Positions 53,550 through 64,000 of a stretch of 64,000 bases of DNA are shown piece after piece; within the stretch, counting starts at the first letter, position 1; every line of letters starts with the position of its first letter. The translations under genes and the position numbers were made by a program. The notes below the pieces were generated by a model. It was given only the letters and a program-made list of their open reading frames with translations, was not told where the DNA came from and did not search any database. The stretch is from Chlamydoabsidia padenii. Taxonomy: Eukaryota; Mucoromycota; Mucoromycetes; Mucorales; Cunninghamellaceae. The stretch lies in the NCBI GenBank assembly GCA_025330725.1, contig JAIWND010000012.1, positions 620,001-684,000 of the forward strand, given 5' to 3'.

Positions 53550-53672
53550 ATGAATTGGCTGGATTTTTTGTGGAGATGTCTCTTCTCCACTTTTTTTTTT
53601 TGTGGGGATCTCTCTTCTTCGCTTACTTTTTTTTTATGATTCATATCTATTGACGACTACACCACTATACTC

Positions 53673-54171
53673 ATGCCACTATTCTCAACACACTGCAACT
53701 GTTATACAAGTCTTGGGGTTACCAATGACGGCTTCTTCTTTTTCATGGTGCAATTGATCTTTGGCTACATTGGGTCTACTAAAGAAGCTATTGGAGTAGG
53801 TAATACGTAACTGAGGTTTGTATAGTATTAAACTCTCTATTTGATAGTGATGCGGGGTTATTCGACTATCAACCTTCGAGCACACGACGATACAATCTGG
53901 CAAAATAGGTATATCATTCTTGGGCGATGAATGACGGTGCCATCTTATTACCCCACCTTGGTAACTCTCCACGCTAGGTAAAAAGAAGAGAAATAAAAAA
54001 GTGTAGTATCCTCTCTATAGATTGTGGTTTACTTACGACGACTTTATATTATTATCAGCTAACTGGCAAGTGGTATATTGGATTGGTCTCGACAAAAATC
54101 AAGAATTCCTTTGCCTGGTATTACCTCAACAATGGGCTACACAACAATGGCTGGTCCTTTTTACTTATTAA
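53673..54171 (+). CDS. Small three-exon gene, unknown function
   Basis: Proposed exons 53673-53799, 53848-53908, 54021-54171 give 112 residues with consistent phases (1 and 2). The protein has few charged residues and is aromatic-rich (GVTNDGFFFFMVQLIFGYIG; ANWQVVYWIGLDKNQEFLC). The first intron is only 48 nt. No family recognised. Support: promoter box, T-runs, splice sites that open a frame across all three exons, and a downstream A/T-rich 3' region. A competing 95-codon minus frame (53972-53685) spans the first intron, so this call is tentative. Confidence 0.4.
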
Positions 54172-54562
54172 TTATAGCTGATTGGTTGATTATTTGCTTA
54201 ATTTTATATATATATATATAAAAAACATTTACCTTTTATGTCTTTATAAATGTATCGTCTATCATGATTGATGGATTCATCTGTTTGTTTGTTATTGTTT
54301 GAACTTTGATCAATGTTTGATGTATATCCTTGTCTTCTCTGATTGACCTTAAGGGTATGGTGGAAAAAAAAAAGAAGCGAACATGTTACATGTTTCGAGA
54401 TTTATGCTTTTCTTTATCATCCTTCTTTTAAATTTGTTCAAAACAAGGATGAAAATAAAACACTGTCTCTCTTCTCTTCTATTCATAATCATATTACCTT
54501 TTTGTATATTTATGTACATCTAACTCTCATTACTTTCACTTTTCTTCACTCTCTATTACCAA
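54172..54562. other. Intergenic, small gene to TTP-type gene
   Basis: TA run at about 54207-54221, pyrimidine-rich leader upstream of 54563. No ORF and no clear box. Confidence 0.45.
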
Positions 54563-55204
54563 ATGTACCTTGATTCATTCGATCATTACCCAGCTCAAAG
54601 TAACTCACTCGCTCATCACAGTGATTGCCAACCATCAAAGAAAAAGATCAAAGAGATCATCTTGTACAAGACTGAATACTGTCGCAATTGGTCTGAACTG
54701 GGTCATTGCAGGCAAGTAAAAGGATGATGATTAGTTTACCTTTTTTTTTTTTTTTATTATTATCCTGACACATCTTTCGATAGGTATGGGGAAAAATGCC
54801 GTTACGCCCATGGTAAAAATGAACTCCGCAATGCTCCTCGACATATGCTTTATAAAACTCAAATTTGTCGAGCGTATCACGATCAAGGCGAATGTCCGTA
54901 TGGTATTCGGTGCACTTTTATTCACGGAGAAAGCTTCAATCAGAAACGTTCTTCCTTTTCTCCTTCTTCTTCTTCTTCTCCGGCCTCATTATCCACTTCT
55001 TGTAGTAGCAGCACCAGTGGTTGTGTTGATGACTTTCATGCTGTTCCTAATCGGGATTACAATTCATATCCCGACTTTTTCCCCACAAATCATCATCAAA
55101 ACGGTTTGATGCCTTCACCTTCCTCCTACGTTATAAACTACTATGATAGCAATACTTCTTTTTATAAATACATATACCCTAATTATCCGCTTCACTTTAT
55201 CTAA
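54563..55204 (+). CDS. Tandem CCCH zinc-finger RNA-binding protein (TTP/Zfs1 family)
   Basis: Two exons, 54563-54711 and 54784-55204; 189 residues. The intron has a GC donor (AG then GCAAGT) and interrupts the first finger. Fingers: [25 protein letters not shown] and [25 protein letters not shown], both C-x8-C-x5-C-x3-H with the YKT lead-in, separated by 18 residues as in tristetraprolin. Such proteins bind UAUUUA elements in 3' UTRs and recruit CCR4-NOT to destabilise mRNA; S. pombe Zfs1 is the fungal model. The tail after the second finger is Ser/Tyr/Asn rich without a known motif. Confidence 0.93.
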
Positions 55205-55682
55205 GACAATCACCGAAAAAAAGAAATAAAGGAGATATGCTTTGGAGCGGCGTTCAAATGTGCATGAATTGAGTTAATGGGGGTAATAGTGGTAACTTTT
55301 TTTTTTATATGAACCATCAACTACAATTTATATCACATAGCTAATAAAGATTTATTTGATTAGAATGTATCATGTTAATTCGTTTCTGCCGACATCTGGG
55401 TTTTCCATATGGAACACTAAACCTTTGTCAGCAGTAGCAAAAATTAAAGGGTACTGATGTGAGCGTTACTGAATTTGAATTCCCGCCATTCGTCCTGTTT
55501 TTTCGTGTTGCGGTGTTTTTGAAATACTTTGGTAAGCGCGCCCTTTCTTTTTTTTTTTTTTTTTTTTTTTCTTTCTTTTTTAGTCCTCCTCTCGATTTTA
55601 TGTGGTCTTGAATTCATGTAACTTAGTAGCATAGTCCAAAAGCAACAGCACTGATAAAACACAGATTACAAAAATTACTCTC
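55205..55682. other. Intergenic, TTP-type gene to BRCT gene
   Basis: Contains GCGGCGTTCAAATG near 55248-55261, box TTTGAATTCCCGCC at 55474-55487, and a T-run at about 55550-55570. No ORF supported. Confidence 0.5.
55474..55487. promoter_or_regulatory. TTTGAATTCCCGCC box upstream of the BRCT gene
   Basis: Variant of the recurrent element about 200 bp before the split start codon at 55683. Confidence 0.4.
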
Positions 55683-57877
55683 ATGTAAGTAGAAACAAAA
55701 CATTGGATCATAATTTGAAACTAACTACAAGTGTACTTGCCTCTTTATTGACAGGCATCAATCACCGACACCAACTAACCTATTCGGTTCAAACACATCA
55801 CCAGTATTACCGGCACCGACATTGACATTGGGGGAAACTGTACATAGATCGCCGTTACTTCAAAAAAGTGAAACGACCCATCTCCCACCGACAAACAACA
55901 ACCTATCCATCACCAAATCATCACCAAGCAGTAATGATTCAACAAAGACAGCTCAATCAGATGATGGCGTCTCTGTCTATCCTATACCCAACCTTGAACA
56001 ATTACAAAAACTGGAACCAAAGGAACGATTCTTCGAGGGCAACTTGATATATATACATAACGATGTTGGTCTTCCTCCTGAATTCCGCACTTGCCTCACT
56101 CAACAATTGGAAAAAGCAGGTGCTATAGTGACGAATCGTGAAAAGGACACAACAGGAAAGGACTCGGTTATCTACATCTTTAGGCATCGAGATTCGGAGC
56201 TCTTTATGGAAAAATGCAAGCAGGGGAAAATGGTGGCTAGTCTGGCTTGGTTGACAAATACTTTGCGACGTGGTTATGTAGAATCTCCTTTACGATCCAT
56301 TTGGGACTTTCCTTCACCAAAAGGAGGTATACCAGGCATGGAAAACATGGTAATCACAAACTATTAGAAAAGCAAATATAGAAAAGTACCTATTGTTAAC
56401 ATTGCCTTTTACTTGTATAGGTGGCTACTATTACTGGTTATGAAGGTGAAGCACGGACTTTGGTTTTCCAACTCTGCACTATGATTGGATTGAAGTGGAC
56501 ACCTACTTTAGGAAATGATACAACTCATTTGATATGCTCAAGGTAAGGAATAATGAAATACTTGATGATTGATGAACAAAAATAACACTTAACAATGTTA
56601 GCATTCCTTGGTTTTTTACAAATAGACGTGGAAGCTCCAAATACAAAATCGGTAGACAGAGGGACTGTTACATCATTAATCATCTATGGCTGGAAGAATG
56701 TTATCAACAATGGGAAAATAAACCTTTAGACGACGAACGATACTCTTACTATCCCGAGAACAATGTTATGCAGAAACTGATTGGAAAAACACCTCTTGGG
56801 ACAATGGATTTGGAAAAATGGTATGACAAGGATACACTGCCTAGCGTCACACCTTATATCCCGGCCTATCTACTACGCAAAACTCCCTCTCGAACTGATA
56901 CTCCTCTGGATCTTGAAGGTATACTCTTATCAAAACGCCCACGTCAAGCAGCTCTCGATGCATACTCTCAACTACGAGATAAAGTTATACCAGACATGAA
57001 CTCCTTCCAGCAAGAACAACGATTAAAGGTCAAACATCCCAGCACAATCACAACACCGACTGATTCAGCACCTTTGTCTACTTGCGGGAAACAGCCACGA
57101 TTGCCATTTGTAACAATGTCTTCAAAACGCATAAAAGTTCAAGACAATGGATCAACATCGCCAATAAATGACTCTGCTGGATCTATCAAGAATATTGCCA
57201 CTACTTCCTGCAACTTGACCAAAGAGGAAGAAAAGGTAAGAATCATAATACTTGACTCTATTCTGACCTGTCAAAGCTAACCAACATTCTTTTTATTCTG
57301 ATAGGAAATGCGAAACCTTGGTGGCAAAATCGTCAATGATATTCAAAAAGCTGACGTTCTGGTCGTCCCAAATCGAATGCTACGAACACCCAAGTTTTTA
57401 TGCGCCGTCAATCTTGGTATTACCATCACCACATATCAATGGCTCAAGGACTCGATCGATCATCAATCATGGCGGCCTGCCTCAGCCTACCAGGTGACGG
57501 ATACTGAAATGGAACACAAGCATGGATTCAAACTCGGTGACAGTTTACTGCGTGCCCGGGCGACAATGGATGGTGCTCGTGGAACTTGGCTTCGAGGGTA
57601 TGATGTATACGTACTACAGACTGATCAAGATAATCCTTTGAAAGGTGTGGTGGAATCGGCAGGCGGCAATTTTATTCCGGTCCCGAATAGACGATCTTTT
57701 TCGGAGGAAATGATCAAGGATAATGGAAATACTGTATTGGTGCTGGCAAGCAAGGATAGGAAACGGACTTGGTGGGCCGATCTTAAAGAACGTGGTATTG
57801 GTATTTATGATCAAGATCTGGTTATTGTTGGATCTCTGCGACAACAACTAGCACTAGATGAATTCAAAATAGGCTAA
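55683..57877 (+). CDS. Multi-BRCT protein (Brc1/Rtt107/PTIP-like) with a split initiator codon
   Basis: Exons 55683-55684 (AT), 55755-56349 (starts with G), 56421-56542, 56626-57235, 57305-57877; 633 residues. No ATG exists in frame between an upstream TAG and the first BRCT block, but splicing 55685-55754 forms AT|G. BRCT regions: residues about 75-195 (FEGNLIYIHNDVGLPPEFR ... VASLAWLTNTLRRG), about 200-280 (MVATITGYEGEARTLVFQLC ... THLICS ... IINHLWLEECYQQW), and C-terminal ones from about 445 (LGGKIVNDIQKADVLVV ... YQWLKDSI) to the end (WLRGYDVYVLQTDQ ... DLVIV). Such proteins bind phosphorylated histone H2A and coordinate repair at stalled forks. Orthology to Brc1 or Rtt107 is not certain. 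Confidence 0.82.
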
Positions 57878-58570
57878 AGTAAATGAAACTTGCCACATTG
57901 ATCTCCAACATTGCGTGTGTATGTGTCTTCCCCTGTTGTATCATATCTTATCCATTTAATCAGTTTAGCTTTAAAAAGATGTACATAAATAAATAAAAAT
58001 AAAAACTTGTTACAAGTCCTCTAAATCCTTTTCTTTTAATGATTATAATGATGTGATGGATGGTAAATAGTCGTATGGAATTGGGAACAGTGTCTTTTTA
58101 TACGACCATAGGCCATCAGGGACATGCAACCTGTTCCCGGAACTGGCTGTGTCAGAGCGGGGATTGAATCATACAACCGGCATGAATGATCGTATTAACC
58201 ATCCAAAAAGGACCATGATACATGTAATGTGAAAGGAGACAAGAGTTACTGGTTCTCTATTTTGCAAATACCCTGTTCGCCACGTGGGAGTCAGTTTTCA
58301 ATCATTACTTTGCCCTGATGTCCTCCTGTTTTTTTTATGATCCAATTCAATATAAGATAACATCCAAGCTTTATTACACAACATATATAAAACGTAAGCA
58401 TACAATAAACCAACATAAAAAGTAAAAAGTAAAAGAGGAGAAAAATGTATACTAAAGGAAGTAAAAGTACAAGGGGGGGAAGGTAATAGTCGGCGGGAAG
58501 ACATAGCGAATAAAAAAGGGGGGATGATGGTATGGGGGATATCTACTGTAATGAGGGTGCCAAAAACAAT
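57878..58570. other. Convergent intergenic region
   Basis: AATAAATAAAAATAAAA near 57989; a box-like GCGGGGATTGAATC at about 58157-58170. No gene supported; the minus frame 58504-58298 has no features. Confidence 0.45.
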
Positions 58571-58827
58571 CTACCGATGTGGGTTATGATCCGAGTTTCC
58601 TTCTGTACTGAGAGAATCCATCAATTTCATCATGGCGCCTACATTATATATGTACAAAGAAAAAAAAAAGAAAGAAAGAGTGAGTAACGCTTTGTATGTT
58701 TGTAGTGGATGTTCTTTTACCTATGCTGGGTGATCGTCGTCCCATCCGCTCCTCTGGTGGAGTTCCCATGAGTTGCGCATAGAATGGATGTGAACCTTGA
58801 CTGATGGATGTAGGAATACTGTTACAA

Positions 58828-58859
<32 letters not shown>

Positions 58860-61189
58860 GAGTAACTGTTGTTCTTGTTGTTGTTGTTGTTGTTGTTGTT
58901 GTTGAAGTAATTGTTGCTCCTGCTGTTGCTGCTGTTGCTGTAAAAGTTGCAATAACTGATGATGGTGTGATTGAGGGTACTGATTCAAAGAGGCTGCGTC
59001 GATATTATTGCTGTTCATTGTAAAAGGATAATTGTTGTTGATGACAGGTTGTAGTGGAGGCATACTTTCAACCATCTGCCGGAATACTTCATCAGTCCAT
59101 GCTGAAGAAGGAGATAAAGCATCGTCGTCCACAAAAGGCGGTAGTGATTCTTCTCGAGTATTGTCAAAGAAGGGATGTTGATTCTGAAAGTTGGAAAGCC
59201 ATCGTTCATCACCAGTGTTTGGACCAGAAGGTATTTCGGGTAATCCTTTCAATCGTCGCCATTTATTTGTCTTGTGTACATCATATCCCAACATCAGATA
59301 CCTAAGTAAAAGTAAAGAGTAAAGAGTAAGGACAGTCAGAATGAATGATGATAATCTTCTTTCATCTTTTTTTTTTTTTTTTCGTTTTACCAGTATTCTT
59401 GTATGAATGATGGATCCATCTACAAAAACAACAGTAAAAAATGGTTAATACAGATATTCATACATGATAGAGTGAGGGGGTGTTATTTTTATATACTTAC
59501 TTCCCAGTTATCTGATTCAGTTGGATCGCCACCATGGTACCTTGTTCCATTAAGTAAAAGATCGAAACATTCATCATAATTGATTTGATCCCTAAAAATA
59601 ATCATACGATCACGCATATGTGGAGTCGGAATCAAATCAATTCGAGGGTCATGAGGTATAGCCAGTTGAAGGATGGTAGGTTGAAGTCGTTCCGAGTTTT
59701 TGTTGTTTGATGACAATGCTGATTGAATACGAAGTTGTAGACGAATACGCTGGATAGCCGAGAGATTATGTATTTGATCCTTATCGTTTTGACCATCTGT
59801 CCCATTATCATTATTAGTGTTTTGCTGTGGATTAGATTTTGACGTTCCTGATGATGGTCCTCCGGTTGATGGATCATTACCACCACCTGTCGTCATTTGA
59901 CCAATTTGTTGTTGAGTGATGCCTTGTTGTTGCAACCATTGTGCCATACTAATATCTTCATCGGGTCGTTCCTTCTTCACTCTGTTATATAAGTCTGATC
60001 CAGTATCCATATCCATATCCATATCAACATCAACTTGATGATCAACACCCTGCTGATTAGTATTATTACCACCATTGTTGTTGTTACTACTGATGGAAGA
60101 TCTTTGCCAAGAAGTTGAATCCACTGATGATGAATGTCGCCCTGCTGCTGCTGCTGCCGCTGCTTGTGTCATTGCTTGATAAGATGAAGGTGTATTAATG
60201 GTATCCTCTCCAACATAAAGTGCCGAAGTATCATTTTGCTGAGGTTGCAAGTGTTGCTGCTGTTGTTGATGATGTTGTTGCAGCGTTTCCAAAAGTTCCG
60301 TCTTTCGATTGTAATTTGCCGATCGGTCGTATAAAAGATCATCCGTGTTGTTGATATCGTGCCTTGTATTTGAGATATGTGAGGCCATGGTCGGTTTCAG
60401 GTTGACGTTGTTTCTTGTATAAGCATTCACATAAGCTTCAATAGCATGAGGAGCCGTCTTTGCCATTTCCGCCAGAGTTTCTTCTGTCAAGTAAGGTGAG
60501 TGAGTTGGAATGTGGATATTGTTGTGCAAACAAACAAATTGTAGAGTCAAGACCACCCCTTTAAGGTACCATGTTTCCGCCTTGAATGCATCCATCTTGC
60601 TTTTTACCCCATGAAGTTCCTTGACTGCATTGTTCCGTTGGTCCCGAAGTGAGCGAATCGTGAGTTCCAAATCCCGTAAATGACGTTCTTTTCGTTCCCG
60701 AAAGGCACGTTGAGCTGCGCGGTTCTGGGCCTTTCGTAATGCTGGTGATGCTGGATTGGGTTTTCTACCTGGCTTTTTGCGTATCTTGATAGGATTTCCT
60801 TGTTCGTCTACAGTTGGAGGAGAATTGGAAGAGGTACCTTCGTTTTCCACAGTACCACTGCCACCACCAAATTCATCTTCGTCAAGGTCTTCGTCTAGTT
60901 GGGTATTGTTGTTGCTGTCTTCCCCAGGATTTTCAGTGTCATGATTGGTAGAAGGTGAAGAAGTCGAGGGTCCATTACCAACATAAATAGCTTGAGGTGG
61001 ATTGGTGAATCGATTATTGCCATTAGAAGATTCTGTTGGTGAAGGTGAGTTGATATAATTGCTGTTCAAGTAGGGTGAGAAGGGTGAGAATTGACTGGAT
61101 GGTGTTTTTGGAGAGTGTTGCTTTGTTGACCATGATTCGTTTTGCCCAGTGTCTTGAAGGAAGTTATCCATGTCTTCAGAACGTTCCAT
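58571..61189 (-). CDS. bZIP transcription factor with DUF3425-like domain and polyQ tail
   Basis: Five exons: 61189-59501, 59419-59391 (29 nt), 59301-58721, 58638-58571; listed as four segments because no fifth was found; 788 residues. The basic region RKAQNRAAQRAFRERKERHLRDLE (about residues 150-173) has the YAP-class NxxAQxxFR signature and is preceded by GRKPNP. After a long Asn/Gln/Ser-rich middle comes IPHDPRIDLIPTPHMRDRMIIFRDQINYDECFDLLL ... YHGGDPTESDNWEMDPSFIQEYWYLM, typical of the DUF3425 region of fungal bZIPs. This block is completed only by the 29-nt exon. The C-terminus has two long Gln runs. Likely a nuclear regulator of stress or nitrogen metabolism. Confidence 0.9.
58840..58940 (-). 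repeat. CAG/CAA repeat encoding polyglutamine
   Basis: Three Gln runs of about 7-10 residues, separated by EQQLL, in exon 59301-58721 of the bZIP gene. Confidence 0.85.
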
Positions 61190-63754
61190 TAAGGAAAAGG
61201 TGTAAATGTATATAAAAAATAAAAAATAAAAATGGAGTAAGGGTAAAAAAATAAAAAAGTGAAAAAGAAAAAATCCAAAGCGATAAAAAACCGAGGCACG
61301 TGAAATACTTTTAAGCTATTACACATACATTAACCATTACTGCCTTGATTTTCATTTGCTCCCCATTTATCTTGTCCATATTATATCCTCTTCTATTCAA
61401 CTCAATAACTCACTAATGATATTGATTCAATCACTCTTCCTCTTACACTCATTCTCACGCTTACACCTGGTTACTTCTAATATGGAATCCTCTGGGGAGA
61501 GTGGGGATTTAAATCCCGACTACAGGCGGGAGTTCAAATTCGAAACCTGAGTCAAGCCAGTTTAGTGTACCTGAACAAAGATAAAAGGTAGCAAGGCCAA
61601 TGTTTAAGATTTCTACCAGTATCATACAATAAATATACTAAAATTTATAAAAAATAAAGGTGGTACTATTAAACCTAATCGATCATGGGACAACGACTTG
61701 CCATGGAACCCAAAAGTGCTTCATTGTCGGAAGTTCAACTAACAATTCTTTCATGTAAGCGCAAAGGCACTGGGAAAATTTGAACCGTTGAAATGTTCCA
61801 GTCGGAGGCGATGCAAAATGTTATTGTCCCCGGCTTTTCAAAAAAAAGAAAAATAGAAAAGAAAAGAAAAAAAAAAAAGCATGACTGGGGAGGAATAGGT
61901 TGAAAATCCAATTGGAGAAACAAAGTTGGTGTGGAGAAGTGGATTGCGTCGTTGTGTACCTCTTGGCGGAGAGAATATAAAAGACGAACTTTTTTCACGT
62001 GAATGATGAACAATGTATTAGGATTCCATTATCACTAATACATGATGACATGTTATTTTGTATGAAACTCTTACTCACAAGTCATCCAAAAGTACAGTTG
62101 CTGTCAAAGATGAGTTGAAGTGGTGCATTTCCATACCTGCGGCGTTTGAAAATGTTCCTTGAAAGTTGACCCCAACCTATTTTTTTTTATTTCCTCTCTT
62201 CTTCTTTCCCCGTTATTCAAAACCTGTCATCATCACTAGACGTATTCTTCGAACACCACTATCTTTACTTTGGATTAGGTTTCTTGAACAAGATGGATCC
62301 CGTTCGACTTGGACTCATAAGATCATCTAAAGTAACAATGGCGGAAACCACATCCCCCTCTGTCTCTCACTTTTTGACCATGCCATCAAAACAATTCTTA
62401 TAACAGTGGATTCTCGCCAATACGACCATTAATGAAGATATGTTTCCCATCCTCGAATCAAAAAATAGCTTCACCACCACGACATGCTCACCAGTTGTAA
62501 AATTCAACAACAACCGGCTGATTTAAAGAGAAACAGTGGTAATTCTGTCAAGATTGACTGCAGTGGGCAAATGGATTGAAGTCAGGAAACACAATGGATG
62601 GAAATGAAGATAAACAGGTTACTGGAGCTTGTTTGATCCTGTCGGCAGATCAACTATTATAATACCAAGTAAGGTTACAAAAGAAAAACAACCAGGATGG
62701 ATATAAAAACTAACTAACATTATTATGATGATCGGATCGATTATGTAACTGACGCAATATTGCCTGATTCTCTTCCGATGATGTCTTCCGGGTGGTCTTC
62801 CTCGTCTTTTTCGACACGGGCAACATATTTTGGATAGGGGACCCTTTGATGATCATCTTTACATCTGACATACCATTGTATTAATGACAATCACATTATA
62901 ATCACCACCACCAGCAGCACAGCACTAACATCGGCAGCAACAATAACATTGTGATCAAGGATAATAGAATACCCGGGACAGGATGACTTTTTGGTGCATT
63001 CTTTGGCTGCAATCAATCATCAGGTAAGTCAAGGAACATTGTTTTTTTTTTGTTACTATTTTATGCTAACTTATCTTTTGTTATCCTCTAGATGCTATCA
63101 TCATGCTTTTAATAGACTACAACAACTTGTTTACTGGACCTACTCTTATTATATTAGTTAGTGATTCCCTTGATTTTATTCACTAATACTTGATAGTATT
63201 ACTTCCTCTAGCCCCCCCCCCACAATTTACATCTATTGCATTACACATTACATAATATTTTTATATTATATCTATTGACAATAAAAAACGACTTTATATT
63301 AAACTGCATTGACTTTCCAGGGTTAAATACATCGAGGTTGCAATTGTTTGATATACATTGGCTTAATGTGTCGGGATTTGAATCTGACAATGCGCATTAA
63401 TTGACAGGCTGTATGTCATAAAGAAAGGTAGTAAAAGACGCATGGATAAAAAAAGAAAAACTGCGATATCTTAATTTGTAATATGCATGGCATCTAGGGG
63501 TACTAATGCACAATCATTATACGCCCGGCACACAAAAGGCAATACCATCATGAGACGAATAGGATAAGTAAAAAAAGTCTAGGTGTCACATAATCGAATC
63601 TTTATTTAGATAATAAAAAACCATATAACTATACTAAAAGGATATATATATATATATAAAAACATAACAGCCATATAAAAAGGAGAAGGAGAGTCATAAA
63701 GGGGGAAGTATACCTATTAATATCTAACTAATTAGGATCCATGGAAATGATGAA
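61190..63754. other. 2.5-kb gene-poor region
   Basis: No intact gene recognised. Contains CACGTG at about 61297, a palindromic box at 61503-61518, GGCGTTTGAAAATG near 62151, a short frame from ATG 62292 (MDPVRLGLIRSS, ends after about 36 codons), a consensus donor at 63024 (CAG|GTAAGT) with a CTAG acceptor near 63091, a C-run at about 63213-63221, and AATAAAAAA near 63280. This pattern could be a spliced non-coding transcript or a decayed gene. Confidence 0.4.
61503..61518. promoter_or_regulatory. Palindromic GGGGATTTAAATCCCG box
   Basis: Two box cores fused head to head around TTTAAA; another degenerate copy (GGCGGGAGTTCAAATTCG) follows at 61525-61542. It lies 314 bp upstream of the bZIP ATG at 61189. 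Confidence 0.45.
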
Positions 63755-64000
63755 TCAAGGCGAATGTTGTTGGTGATGATGTTGTCGATCAGATTGATAA
63801 TCCATAATATGATTGGATGTTATGCGACAGGGTTTGTTGTAAATAATTGGTGGTTGTCGACAGTCATTTTTTCTTGCCATTCCATATCCATTTGCTGATG
63901 ATAACAATGACATTGATTTTGGCGGAGAAGACGATCCAAATAAGGGCATAGAGTAACGATTGTAAGGTTTTGTAGAAGTATCTGGGTGATTGATTAGCAT
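63755..64000 (-). CDS. C-terminal end of an unknown gene, 5' part beyond window
   Basis: Minus-strand frame open at the right edge and ending with TGA at 63755. The visible 81 residues are low complexity and basic (STKPYNRYSMPLFGSSSPPK ... YQSDRQHHHQQHSP), with a His/Gln-rich end. No domain is visible. The apparent Met at the edge is probably internal. An A/T-rich 3' flank (63600-63720) supports a real gene end. Confidence 0.5.
   Translation of the reverse strand: MLINHPDTSTKPYNRYSMPLFGSSSPPKSMSLLSSANGYGMARKNDCRQPPIIYNKPCRITSNHIMDYQSDRQHHHQQHSP

Overview
The window is nuclear DNA of a fungus. Genes are dense and intron-rich. Introns are mostly 48-130 nt with GTAAGT-like donors, TAG or CAG acceptors and occasional TACTAAC-like branch sites. 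Intergenic DNA is AT-rich with long poly(A)/poly(T) tracts. The gene content combines fungal families (APSES/MBF factor, YAP1- and CYS3-type bZIPs, HMT1-type ABC transporters, YPK1/Gad8 kinase) with families that, from general knowledge, persist in early-diverging fungi and animals (STK32-type kinase, ribonuclease kappa, THEM6-like thioesterase, Gemin8-like, PNUTS-like). This suggests a zygomycete (Mucoromycota). The species is inferred, not proven.

Layout. 0-7.5 kb: THEM6-like thioesterase (-, runs off the left edge), ribonuclease kappa copy 1 (+), ARPC2 (+), STK32-like kinase (+), a globin with a large Gln-rich insertion (+). 7.5-10 kb: a decayed minus-strand gene. 10-17.2 kb: tail-anchored coiled-coil protein (-), YAP1-type bZIP (+), DHHC palmitoyltransferase (-). 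17.7-22.5 kb: PNUTS-like protein with a TFIIS-N domain and an RVRF motif (-), an unidentified coiled-coil protein (+), a nucleoside-diphosphate-kinase-domain protein (-). 23.8-26.5 kb: a small membrane protein (+) and a CYS3-type bZIP (+). 26.8-27.6 kb: non-coding repeats. 28.3-33.3 kb: PEX10 (+) and an allantoate-permease-type MFS transporter (+). 34-41.4 kb, all minus: MBP1-like APSES factor, CM1-motif (gamma-tubulin recruiting) protein, YPK1-like kinase, URM1. 41.9-53.5 kb: two paralogous HMT1-type ABC transporters (+) flanking WDR83 (+), an AGPAT (+), ribonuclease kappa copy 2 (-) and a Gemin8-like protein (+). 53.6-57.9 kb: a small unknown gene, a TTP-type tandem zinc-finger protein and a multi-BRCT protein (all +). 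58.5-61.2 kb: a bZIP/DUF3425 factor (-). 61.2-63.75 kb: a gene-poor stretch; then the 3' end of an unknown gene (-).

The genes are independent eukaryotic transcription units covering actin nucleation, transcription and stress response, signalling, peroxisome import, vacuolar transport, lipid synthesis and DNA-damage response. The strongest shared signal is a recurrent element, CGGGATTTGAA (equivalently TTCAAATCCCG), found in either orientation about 60-180 bp upstream of many start codons. Gene structure is unusual in several places: an 8-nt, an 18-nt and a 20-nt micro-exon, an intron that splits an initiator ATG, two GC-AG introns, two stop-free 3n introns, an intron bounded by a 12-bp direct repeat, and two ribonuclease kappa genes that encode the same 86-residue protein but have unrelated introns.

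All exon models come from reading splice signals and checking phase by hand. There was no RNA evidence and no database search.
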